From positions 62,001-126,000 of the forward strand of contig NZ_AYYW01000032.1 of NCBI RefSeq assembly GCF_001434535.1: a stretch of 64,000 bases of DNA, in the 5' to 3' direction. Shown here in pieces: positions 56,926 through 64,000 of this stretch. Source of the stretch: Ligilactobacillus animalis KCTC 3501 = DSM 20602. Lineage in GTDB: Bacteria; Bacillota; Bacilli; Lactobacillales; Lactobacillaceae. Below the pieces are notes generated by a model, which worked only from the letters and a program-made list of their open reading frames with translations, was not told where the DNA came from and ran no database searches. The first letter of the stretch is position 1. Every line of letters begins with the position of its first letter. Position numbers and translations under genes: made by a program.

Positions 56926-57732
56926 TTATTTGCGTTTGAACCAAGAACTCATCTTCTTGAAAAAGCCACCTTGTTCGTCTTCTTTAAGTGTCATCAACGG
57001 GATCGTTTCACCCTCTAAACGCCGTGCGATATTACGATATCCCTTAGATGCTTCACTCTTTTCATCTAAAATAACAGGTTCGCCCTTGTTCGAAAAACCA
57101 ATTACATTATCATCATCAAAGACGATCCCGATCAATTTGATCGATAAATGCCGCGTAATCTCATCAACATCCATCATTTGACCATCATGCATCATCTTCT
57201 TTTTGATCCGATTGATGATAAGCATCGGTGGTTCTTCTAAATTCTGTTGTTCAAGCAACCCGACTACCCGATCAGCATCTCGAACGGCTGAGATCTCAGG
57301 TGTCGAGACTACGATTGCTTCATCCGCACCAGCTACTGCGTTAGCAAAACCTTGTTCGATCCCAGCTGGGCAATCGAGCAACACATAGTCAAACTCAGAT
57401 CGTAACTCATCAACGATCTGTTTAGCTTCTTCCGGTTCAAGGGCCGATTTATCCGTATTTTGCGCTGCAGGTAACAGGAATAAATTGTCGCCAAAACGCT
57501 TGTCTTTGATCAAGGCTTGGGGTAACTTAGCTCTACCTTGCGCCACATCAATGATATCGTAAATGATACGATTATCTAAGCCCAAAATAACATCTAGGTT
57601 TCTTAAACCGATATCTAGATCGACCAGACAGACTTTTTTGCCCATCAAAGCCAAGGCTGTTCCGAGATTAGCAGTCGTAGTTGTCTTACCAACGCCGCCT
57701 TTTCCCGATGTAATAACGATCGATTTTCCCAT
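56926..57732 (-). CDS. minD: Septum site-determining ATPase MinD
   Basis: ParA-type ATPase that recruits MinC to the membrane. 268 residues: deviant Walker A GKGGVGKTTTTANLG near residue 10, DLDIGLRNLD, DCPAGIEQGFANA near residue 120, and a C-terminal amphipathic membrane helix (FKKMSSWFKRK). The stop of minC abuts its ATG (TAAATG). There is no minE, as usual in Gram-positives; DivIVA at 38 kb is the likely positional cue. Confidence 0.97.
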   Translation of the reverse strand: MGKSIVITSGKGGVGKTTTTANLGTALALMGKKVCLVDLDIGLRNLDVILGLDNRIIYDIIDVAQGRAKLPQALIKDKRFGDNLFLLPAAQNTDKSALEPEEAKQIVDELRSEFDYVLLDCPAGIEQGFANAVAGADEAIVVSTPEISAVRDADRVVGLLEQQNLEEPPMLIINRIKKKMMHDGQMMDVDEITRHLSIKLIGIVFDDDNVIGFSNKGEPVILDEKSEASKGYRNIARRLEGETIPLMTLKEDEQGGFFKKMSSWFKRK

Positions 57733-58395
57733 TTAAAACCCTCCTATTTGTGTAAAAATTTTAGGCCTAAGTGTTTTTAATTCAGCAAGCGTCGTATAGC
57801 TTAAAGCATGCAGGTCATTGACATAAGCAACGACTTTATCGGCTTGCATATCTGGCTCGATGATGTCTACTAGATCACTGATCCGAACTTGTTGTGCCCG
57901 TTTAAAATTCCCAGCGATCACTGAGATCACATTATCACTATAGCCAGCATGTAAGATCCCTTCGACATTTCCTAAAACAAAGATACTCCCGGTCGCTTGC
58001 AAAATGCCACCCTTATGGATATTGCCTAAAAACAAGACGTCACCCTTGATCAACTTGACTTGACCGTTACGGATCGTATCACTATTGACATGGACGGTAT
58101 GTTCTTCCATAAATTCAAGTGCATCTTTAGTATCTACCACATCAGAAACAAACTTATAGATCGAAAAACGAGGATAATTTCCAACTAATTCTTCGATCTT
58201 TTGCTTTTGTTTTGCACTCAACAAGCGTCTTTCGGTATTGACCGTAAATGAGATCTGTTTTTCTTCACCGACAGTATCAAGTTGTAGTTTTCGAAATAGG
58301 TCTTTTAATTCGGACAGCGCCTGATCAAAATCTGCATTATCACGTATGATCAGTTCATATCCGTCTTTGTAGCCCTTTAACACAGCTGCCTGCAT
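57733..58395 (-). CDS. minC: Septum site-determining protein MinC
   Basis: Inhibitor of FtsZ polymerisation. 220 residues: a divergent N-terminal domain and a C-terminal beta-helix (RNGQVKLIKGDVLFLGNIHKGG, in parts, then GNVEGILHAGY), the part that binds MinD and FtsZ. Directly upstream of minD without a gap, and after mreBCD. Confidence 0.95.
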   Translation of the reverse strand: MQAAVLKGYKDGYELIIRDNADFDQALSELKDLFRKLQLDTVGEEKQISFTVNTERRLLSAKQKQKIEELVGNYPRFSIYKFVSDVVDTKDALEFMEEHTVHVNSDTIRNGQVKLIKGDVLFLGNIHKGGILQATGSIFVLGNVEGILHAGYSDNVISVIAGNFKRAQQVRISDLVDIIEPDMQADKVVAYVNDLHALSYTTLAELKTLRPKIFTQIGGF

Positions 58396-58414
58396 CAGCT
58401 TGCACCTTCCTTAT

Positions 58415-58933
58415 TTATCGAGAAGAATACTTCTCAAAGAAATTTTTGACTGGGATAAATAATAGCGAAAATACCGCCAAGTTATACGCCAGTGACGGCC
58501 CTAAAGTTTGCACCACAAAATCAGCTGAACCAGTTGCGGTCAGTCCGATCAGGGAGTTGGCCCAATATGCCAAAGCCGTAACGAGCGTAACATCTATCAG
58601 ATATATTAATAGTACCACAATAAAGTTAGAAGTGAAAAAACGATACACTTCTCGGTTCAAATAAACGATCAAAGGAAAAATGATCATAAAGATCCCTAAG
58701 ATCCCCGTATAGTACATATCAAAAATCAATCCAGCAATAAATGCCCATAGCATCAAACGGTCAACTTCACCATAGAAAATCGCCATCACTAGCCATAACA
58801 AGGTCAAGCGACTCTCGATCGAAATTGAACTTGTAAAAAAATACTGAGCATATAAGCTACTAAGTGTCCCATCCAAAACGATGCAGATGATCAACCCTAG
58901 AGGAAAATAATATTTTAGCTTGGAATTTGCCAT
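58415..58933 (-). CDS. mreD: Rod shape-determining protein MreD
   Basis: 172-residue polytopic membrane protein with about five helices, part of the elongasome with MreC and MreB. The family is weakly conserved; DGTLSSLYAQYFF and the FIAGLIFDMYYTGILGIFM-like stretch fit it, as does the position. The second of two ATGs (58933) has better spacing to AGGGGG. It overlaps nothing; mreC ends 11 bases upstream. Confidence 0.93.
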   Translation of the reverse strand: MANSKLKYYFPLGLIICIVLDGTLSSLYAQYFFTSSISIESRLTLLWLVMAIFYGEVDRLMLWAFIAGLIFDMYYTGILGIFMIIFPLIVYLNREVYRFFTSNFIVVLLIYLIDVTLVTALAYWANSLIGLTATGSADFVVQTLGPSLAYNLAVFSLLFIPVKNFFEKYSSR

Positions 58934-58944
58934 CATTCTGCCCC

Positions 58945-59793
58945 CTAGTCTGCGCGTTTAGCCACAGTCACAACACTAAGATCTGTCATATCAGCAGCTG
59001 GCTCGATATAAACTTTTGTCGCTAACCCATCATCATCATCCGTTGTTTTGACGACTTTTCCGATCAATAAGCCCTTAGGGGTATTACCACCCATCCCAGA
59101 GGTAATGACCTCAGTATTCTTCTTGATCTTCTTCTTAGAAGTGATCTGTCCCATGATCAACTGATTTTTTTGTCGGTCATAGCCCGTGATCAAACCGTTG
59201 ATCACTTCGCCATCACTTTCCAATTGGACTGCAAAACGGTTAGCCGAATCATTTTGCGTCGTGAGCAATTCAACTTTACTGTTGGTCTTATTGACTTCCA
59301 CGACCCGTCCGACTAAGCCCTTACGTGATAAAACGGCAGCATTTTTAGTCACACCTGCAAATGATCCCTTTGAGATCACGATCTGATTTTGCCAAGAAGA
59401 TGGTGTCCGAGATAAAACATGGGCACTGATCTTTGAATAATCAGTCAAGCTTTCATCTAATTTCAACTGTTCTTTTAATTGTTTATTTTCCTTACGTAAG
59501 GTTTGGTTTTCAACTTTATCGGCTGCCAAACTATCGATCTGTTGCTTTAATTTCTGATTTTCCTCATACGTGTTGAGTAGATCAGAAACAGAGCCACCTA
59601 CATGCGCGACTCCAGCAACTGGAAAACTGATGACCCGATCAACTAGACCAAAAGCTTCATTACCAAACTGTTGCACAAATGTTGGCATCGATCGATTATT
59701 ACGCACTGTGATCGAAAATGCGATCAGTAAAAAACTGATGATCAAAGCGACCAGTGTAATAACAAGTTTTTTATTGAAAAAAAACTTTTGCAT
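58945..59793 (-). CDS. mreC: Rod shape-determining protein MreC
   Basis: Bitopic elongasome scaffold. 282 residues: one N-terminal membrane anchor (about residues 9-28), a coiled coil (ENQKLKQQIDSLAADK and following, about 75-115), then the two beta-barrel domains (GLVGRVVEVNKTNSKVELLT; TSGMGGNTPKGLLIGKV). It binds PBP2-type and SEDS proteins. A terminator-like hairpin lies between mreB and mreC and may lower expression of mreCD. Confidence 0.96.
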   Translation of the reverse strand: MQKFFFNKKLVITLVALIISFLLIAFSITVRNNRSMPTFVQQFGNEAFGLVDRVISFPVAGVAHVGGSVSDLLNTYEENQKLKQQIDSLAADKVENQTLRKENKQLKEQLKLDESLTDYSKISAHVLSRTPSSWQNQIVISKGSFAGVTKNAAVLSRKGLVGRVVEVNKTNSKVELLTTQNDSANRFAVQLESDGEVINGLITGYDRQKNQLIMGQITSKKKIKKNTEVITSGMGGNTPKGLLIGKVVKTTDDDDGLATKVYIEPAADMTDLSVVTVAKRAD

Positions 59794-59833
59794 AAAAAAC
59801 CTCCTGAACTCGATAAGATCCGCATTAAAAATT

Positions 59834-59864
59834 AAGAGGCTGGACGACTAAACCCCAACCTCCT
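59834..59864 (-). terminator. Terminator or attenuator between mreB and mreC
   Basis: Minus-strand AGGAGGTTGG / CCAGCCTCTT 10-bp stem (with G-T pairs), 11-base loop, then AATTTTT. It may only partly stop transcription, since mreC follows in the same direction. Confidence 0.6.
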
Positions 59865-59887
59865 AACTTTAGACTTTAACCGCCTAT

Positions 59888-60892
59888 TTATCTTTTCTTC
59901 ATTACATCAATGCTCTTAAGTGATTCGCCTGTCCCAACAGCCACACAGTCAAGTGGATCTTGAGCCACGAATACAGGCACTTTTGTTGCTTCAGAGATCA
60001 CATCTGGTAAGTGGCGTAATAACGCACCACCACCAGTTAAAACGATCCCATGATCGATCACGTCAGCTGCGATCTCAGGAGATGTTTCTTCTAATGTTTC
60101 TTTGATAGCTGTGATGATCTCTTGCACTACTTCTTGGATCGCTTCAGCTACATCTTCGGGGCGGATCTCGATCGTCTTAGGTAGACCTGTCACTAAATCA
60201 CGTCCACGGATCGTTTGACTATCCAATTCCTTAGCAGCTTCAACAGAAGCAGAGGCAACGTTGATCTTTAATTGTTCAGCTGTACGTTCACCGATCAACA
60301 AATTGTAATTTTTACGTACATAGTAGATGATCGAATCATCGATCTTGTCACCAGCCATCCGAATCGAACGGCTAGATACGATCCCACCCAAGGAGATCGT
60401 TGCAACGTCAGTCGTCCCACCACCGATATCAACGACCATGCTACCAGTTGGATCCATAACTGGTAGACCAGCACCGATCGCAGCTGCAAATGGTTCTTCG
60501 ATCACGTAAGCATCTTTAGCCCCTGCAACTCGAGTAGCATCGATCACAGCACGCTTTTCAACTTCAGTTACACCACTAGGTACACAGACCATGACATATG
60601 GCTTAGCAGTCTTGCTACCAACAGCTTTTTCAATATAATATTTCATCATGGAGACAGTTGTATCATAATCAGCAATGACACCGTCTTTCATTGGACGGAT
60701 CGCTACGATACTTGCTGGTGTGCGCCCGATCATATCACGCGCTTCTGAACCAACAGATACGACTTCGCCAGTTTTAGTATTTTTAGCTACGACAGAAGGT
60801 TCGCGTAATACAATTCCCTTATTTTCAGCATAAACGATCGTATTAGCAGTCCCTAAATCGATTCCGATATTTTTTGTTCCGATTCCGAACAC
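59888..60892 (-). CDS. mreB: Rod shape-determining actin MreB
   Basis: Actin-like filament protein that guides side-wall synthesis. 334 residues: [17 protein letters not shown] phosphate-1, [12 protein letters not shown] phosphate-2 near residue 163, and [14 protein letters not shown] near residue 287. The start is GTG at 60892 with AGGGATG upstream. Its presence means a rod-shaped cell. It has its own promoter. Confidence 0.98.
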   Translation of the reverse strand: MFGIGTKNIGIDLGTANTIVYAENKGIVLREPSVVAKNTKTGEVVSVGSEARDMIGRTPASIVAIRPMKDGVIADYDTTVSMMKYYIEKAVGSKTAKPYVMVCVPSGVTEVEKRAVIDATRVAGAKDAYVIEEPFAAAIGAGLPVMDPTGSMVVDIGGGTTDVATISLGGIVSSRSIRMAGDKIDDSIIYYVRKNYNLLIGERTAEQLKINVASASVEAAKELDSQTIRGRDLVTGLPKTIEIRPEDVAEAIQEVVQEIITAIKETLEETSPEIAADVIDHGIVLTGGGALLRHLPDVISEATKVPVFVAQDPLDCVAVGTGESLKSIDVMKKR

Positions 60893-60945
60893 GTTGTTTC
60901 ATCCCTTCGCAAACTCTAAATGAGTACTTAATTCAAGATATTTTA

Positions 60946-60974
60946 ATTGTAACATTGAATCGCCGTGTTTCCAA
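60946..60974 (-). promoter_or_regulatory. Promoter for mreB
   Basis: Minus-strand TTGGAA (60969-60974), 17 bases, TACAAT (60946-60951). Confidence 0.6.
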
Positions 60975-61204
60975 CATATTTTCATGTTTTACCTTGGCAA
61001 TGACAAATAAAAAGAAAAAATTTTGATCCTTTTTTGAAAAAATTTTCCTCTTACTCGAGCAGTTGCTCCAGCTAGCCAAAAATTTTATAAATTGTTGAAA
61101 TTGATTCTCTTCAATTTCAGTATTATATCATAAATCAAAGCTTAATTTTTATTTAATCTAGATAAATTTTCATTTCAACTAATTTTTTTAAAATATCTTA
61201 ACCT
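60975..61204. other. AT-rich intergenic stretch between csp-like gene and mreB
   Basis: The gap between the mreB start and the csp stop is 312 bases. Besides the mreB promoter it holds a weak minus-strand hairpin GAAATTGA / TCAATTTC (61097-61118), which may end the radC-csp transcript. The rest is A/T tracts. No ORF or RNA gene is visible. Confidence 0.6.
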
Positions 61205-61411
61205 TTATAGGATCGTGACTAAAGCTGCTTGAAAGCCTTTTTTACCTTCAACTTCAACGAATTCAACTCTTTGACCTTCTTCTAAGATCTTATAACCTGA
61301 TTTTTCGATCGCCGTATAGTGGACAAAAAGATCCTCTTTTGGTGCATTATCAGGGGTGATAAACCCGTAACCTTTATCCTTATTAAAACGACGTACTGTT
61401 CCTTGTAACAT
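61205..61411 (-). CDS. Divergent cold-shock domain protein
   Basis: 68 residues, a single cold-shock domain that binds single-stranded RNA or DNA. RNP1 KGYGFI and RNP2 LFVHY are intact. The usual KWFN is RRFN, so one stacking Trp is lost, and the loop APKED between the motifs differs from canonical Csp. ATG 61411 follows AGGTG; a GTG overlapping that SD is not used. It follows radC by 9 bases, an operon setting unlike the free-standing main csp genes, so it is probably a paralogue. Confidence 0.85.
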   Translation of the reverse strand: MLQGTVRRFNKDKGYGFITPDNAPKEDLFVHYTAIEKSGYKILEEGQRVEFVEVEGKKGFQAALVTIL

Positions 61412-61420
61412 GTAATTCAC

Positions 61421-62044
61421 CTATCTAATTAATATTTTTTCTTCACGCATACTCAAATATGTATGCTCACCAACAATAATGTGGTCCAATAACGCGATCC
61501 CTAAGAGCTCACCACACGCCTGTAAACGTCTAGTCAAGGCGATGTCATTTGGGGAAGGTGTCACCTGACCACTAGGGTGATTATGGACCACGATAAAGCG
61601 GGCTGCGCTATACTTCAGCGCTAATTTCAAGATCTCCCTTGGATGGACCGTGGCTTCATTTAGCGTTCCCACAAAGATCTCTTCTTGAGCCAAGATTTGA
61701 TTTTTGGTATCTAAATAGACACCCCACAGGACTTCTTGCTTACGCAGGGCCAACTTCGCACTCATATACTCGCCGATCACCTTACTAGAACAGATCTGCC
61801 CCAATTCTAACGGTGGTTTTAAAGCATAGCGCTTAGCAAATTCGCATAAAAGCAATAAATAATCCTGGAGTTTGGTATCAATGGTCAGCTTAGTCCAATC
61901 AGTGACCCCAAAATACTGGAACTGCGCTAGCGAATCAGCTTGCGCAAAGTAGCGGTCGACCACTTGACCAGCTGCTTGCTTATCCAGCAAAAAGCCTAAT
62001 GATTCACTTAAAACGATCTTATCTGTTAAATTTTTTAAATTCAT
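61421..62044 (-). CDS. radC: RadC family JAB1/MPN-like protein
   Basis: 207 residues, about 20 shorter than most RadC. The C-terminal JAMM domain is complete: HNHPSGQVTPSPND near residue 155 with the metal histidines and Asp, and LLDHIIVGEHTYLSM. The N-terminal helix-hairpin-helix part is poorly conserved: the usual LSDAELLA and KIKGIG-A motifs are not recognisable. Function unsettled; the old DNA-repair link is doubtful. The ATG at 62044 has AAGGGGG seven bases upstream. Position beside mreB and folC is the normal one. Confidence 0.88.
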   Translation of the reverse strand: MNLKNLTDKIVLSESLGFLLDKQAAGQVVDRYFAQADSLAQFQYFGVTDWTKLTIDTKLQDYLLLLCEFAKRYALKPPLELGQICSSKVIGEYMSAKLALRKQEVLWGVYLDTKNQILAQEEIFVGTLNEATVHPREILKLALKYSAARFIVVHNHPSGQVTPSPNDIALTRRLQACGELLGIALLDHIIVGEHTYLSMREEKILIR

Positions 62045-62093
62045 TTTCAAGCCCCCTTACTTTATAAAATTCGCAAACGGGCCTAGAAATAAT

Positions 62094-62750
62094 TTATTTT
62101 TTGATGAGATCTCGCACAGCTACTAGATCGGGCAAGATCGCTACCGTATGTTCTTTTTCATATGCGGTCGGTTGAATGATATCTGGCACCATAACGACTG
62201 GGATCTCAGCATTATTGGCTGCTTTGACGCCATTCAATGAATCCTCAATGATCAAAGTTTCATTTTTAGCTGGACAGCCAGCTTTTTGCCAAGCTTTTTC
62301 AAAGATCTCTGGGGATGGCTTAGCATGGGTCACATCGTCAGCTGAAACGATATGCGCAAAGCGACCTGAAATATTTGTCTTTTCCAAATAGTATTCGATA
62401 TCTTTTCTAAAATTACTTGAAGCGATGACATAAGGGATATTTTGTTCATCCAAATAAGCGGTCAATTCTTTAAAACCTGGTTTTAATTCTAATTTTCCAG
62501 CTTCTACGATCGGATAAACATTATCCATACTCATCTGGTAAAAACAATCAACTAACTCACGGCTACCATAATCTTTAGCCATTTGAGCCAGCATAGGTTC
62601 TGTCCCTGCTCCGATAAATTGCTTGTAATATTCCAAAGTGTAGTTTGGCATTTGGAGTTTTTCAGCCGCTAGCCTGTTAGCTTCAAAGTATACTTTTTCA
62701 GAATCAAATACGACACCATCCATATCAAAGATCACTAATTTCAAATCCAT
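62094..62750 (-). CDS. HAD family hydrolase (beta-phosphoglucomutase-like)
   Basis: 218 residues. Motif I DMDGVVFDSE at the N-terminus with the Asp nucleophile, the helical cap (residues about 18-85), motif II IASSNF, motif III lysine in KPSPEIFEKA and motif IV IEDSLNGVKAA. Likely phosphatase or phosphomutase of a small sugar phosphate. Located between folC and radC as in many lactobacilli. No specific substrate can be given. Confidence 0.92.
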   Translation of the reverse strand: MDLKLVIFDMDGVVFDSEKVYFEANRLAAEKLQMPNYTLEYYKQFIGAGTEPMLAQMAKDYGSRELVDCFYQMSMDNVYPIVEAGKLELKPGFKELTAYLDEQNIPYVIASSNFRKDIEYYLEKTNISGRFAHIVSADDVTHAKPSPEIFEKAWQKAGCPAKNETLIIEDSLNGVKAANNAEIPVVMVPDIIQPTAYEKEHTVAILPDLVAVRDLIKK

Positions 62751-62766
62751 CTCATATCCTCACGAT

Positions 62767-64000
62767 CTAAATAAAATAATTTCTTACTTCCGACACAAAA
62801 TACAACGAACCCGTAAATAATAGCATATCATCACTTGAGATCTCTTGCATGACCTCAGCCAAAGCTTCGGGCCACGCTTCATAGAAACGACCTTGTTCAT
62901 GACTGAGTGCACGGGGCGCATCAAAACTGACCGTAAATAGTTCGACATTAGGTAACTGCTCTAATTTATTTACCATTGTCTTAGCCTGCTTATCAGCCAA
63001 GACCGACATGATAACATAGATCTGTTTATCGGCAAAATTTTGTTTTAATGTTTGGACCAATTGCTGGACCGCATCTGCATTGTGGGCTCCATCCAAGACG
63101 ATCAGTGGCTCATCATTTATCTTTTCAAAGCGCCCCGCCCAGGTCGTCTGTTTTAAAGCGATTTTGATCTCGCTTAGCGTTGGCGAAAAACCCGCTCTTT
63201 TAGCCAAGACCAAAAATGCACTCACAGCTAAACTAGCATTGGCGACCTGATATTGACCTAACAATGAGATCGCTAGCTTATCCTTGAGCCCAAAGCCTTG
63301 ATATGTAAAGCTTTCACCCCAAACACTAGCTCTTTTTTCAGGTAAGAACGTATAATCTACTCCCGCTTGATACAAAGGAGCATTTCTTTTTTCAGCCTGT
63401 GCTTGAATAACAGCCAAACATTCTGGTGCTAATTTTCCAACGACGACCGGCCGATCTTGTTTGATGATCCCTGCTTTTGCCGTGGCGATCTTAGCCAAAG
63501 TATCGCCTAAGATCTGAGTATGGTCTAACGCAACTTCAGTGATTACCGCTAACTCAGGGGTCAAAATATTAGTCGAATCATAGAGTCCGCCGATGCCCAC
63601 TTCAACGACCGCATAATCAGGGGCCATTTTAGCAAAATATAAAAACATCAGCATTGTGACGACTTCAAATTCCTTAGGTCCCTCACCGGCATATTCTTCA
63701 TCGAGCCGTGAAATGACCGGTAACAACTCGTTTAACAGCTCGACCAACATTTGATCACTGATCGGTTCGCCATTGAGTGCGATCCGTTCGTTAAAGCGCG
63801 TGATGTAAGGCGAAGTGAAGGTTCCCACCGTAAATCCTTGACTTTGCAAAAGTTCGCTCAAAAAAGCCACCGTTGACCCTTTGCCATTGGTTCCCGTGAC
63901 ATGGATGAACTTGGTCTTTTCTTGTGGATCACCCAGATAATGAGCAAACCGGCGCATCCGCTCTAAGTCGGGGGACTTTGTAAATTTGCGACGTCCATGA
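62767..64000 (-). CDS. folC: Folylpolyglutamate synthase/dihydrofolate synthase, 5' end cut
   Basis: ATP-dependent ligase adding glutamates to folates (and in some species to dihydropteroate). About 410 residues are visible and the frame stays open through base 64000 (HGRRKFTKSPDLERM just at the edge), so the first 15 or so residues are missing. Mur-ligase fold: ATP loop HVTGTNGKGSTVAFL, second motif DHTQILGDTLAKIA, and LDGAHNADAVQQL near the C-terminal domain. Confidence 0.96.
   Translation of the reverse strand, partial: HGRRKFTKSPDLERMRRFAHYLGDPQEKTKFIHVTGTNGKGSTVAFLSELLQSQGFTVGTFTSPYITRFNERIALNGEPISDQMLVELLNELLPVISRLDEEYAGEGPKEFEVVTMLMFLYFAKMAPDYAVVEVGIGGLYDSTNILTPELAVITEVALDHTQILGDTLAKIATAKAGIIKQDRPVVVGKLAPECLAVIQAQAEKRNAPLYQAGVDYTFLPEKRASVWGESFTYQGFGLKDKLAISLLGQYQVANASLAVSAFLVLAKRAGFSPTLSEIKIALKQTTWAGRFEKINDEPLIVLDGAHNADAVQQLVQTLKQNFADKQIYVIMSVLADKQAKTMVNKLEQLPNVELFTVSFDAPRALSHEQGRFYEAWPEALAEVMQEISSDDMLLFTGSLYFVSEVRNYFI

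Noticed and set aside
56926-58395. minCD without minE suggested a broken Min system
   Set aside because: Gram-positive rods use DivIVA in place of MinE, and divIVA is present at 38 kb.

Overview
The window comes from a low-GC Gram-positive rod of the lactic acid bacterium type (Lactobacillaceae). The evidence is the gene order: tuf-tig, comE with holA and rpsT, pyc-ftsW-ylaN-typA, DUF1831 beside a cysteine desulfurase and mnmA, a full dcw cluster running into divIVA-ileS, and minCD-mreBCD-radC-HAD-folC. The low-GC, ATC-rich coding style fits the Ligilactobacillus/Liquorilactobacillus side of the family, but that genus-level guess is weak. Nearly all genes lie on the minus strand, as on one replication arm. 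The plus-strand exceptions are rpsT, def, rpoY-rnjA, a diacylglycerol-kinase-like gene and a tiny DUF4044 membrane protein.

Layout. 1-5.7 kb: trigger factor (cut by the window edge), EF-Tu, a TPR-like protein, RNase J2, S15 and S20. 5.7-13 kb: holA, the late competence genes comEC and comEB, a frameshifted comEA, coaD, rsmD, ylbG and a degenerate CAP-domain protein. 13-22 kb: pyruvate carboxylase, ftsW, ylaN, typA, an inositol-monophosphatase-like enzyme, a UPF0223 protein and a lactate-dehydrogenase-like protein that has lost its catalytic residues. 22-26.8 kb: def, an anchored hypothetical protein, rpoY-rnjA and a lipid-kinase-like gene. 26.8-35 kb: recD2, a TPR protein, a histidine phosphatase, mnmA, DUF1831, cysteine desulfurase, mtnN, a small membrane protein and a Nudix hydrolase. 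35-51.6 kb: ileS behind a T-box, then divIVA-ylmH-yggT-sepF-ftsZ-ftsA-divIB-murG-murD-mraY-pbp-ftsL-rsmH and DUF3397, without mraZ. 51.8-56.9 kb: DUF4044, an alpha/beta hydrolase, cardiolipin synthase and an amino-acid ABC transporter behind a second T-box. 56.9-64 kb: minD, minC, mreD, mreC, mreB, a cold-shock-like protein, radC, a HAD phosphatase and folC (cut by the window edge).

How they work together: the core of the window is cell growth and division. Lipid II synthesis (mraY, murD, murG), the divisome (ftsL, divIB, pbp, ftsW, ftsA, ftsZ, sepF), septum placement (minCD with divIVA) and the elongasome (mreBCD) are all here. Around them sit RNA decay (RNases J1 and J2), translation (tuf, typA, rpsO, rpsT, ileS, def, mnmA, rsmD, rsmH), DNA uptake and repair (comE, recD2, holA, radC) and one anaplerotic enzyme (pyc).

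I found no phage, insertion sequence, CRISPR array, tRNA or rRNA, and no obvious new multigene system. The most interesting signals are local: a comEA frameshift, a dehydrogenase-fold pseudoenzyme, a divIB frame without a normal start codon, a lost mraZ, two related palindromic hairpins at convergent gene ends, a T-box on a transporter operon whose codon and discriminator signals disagree, and a strong synonymous bias towards G before Ile ATC codons that enriches GATC.
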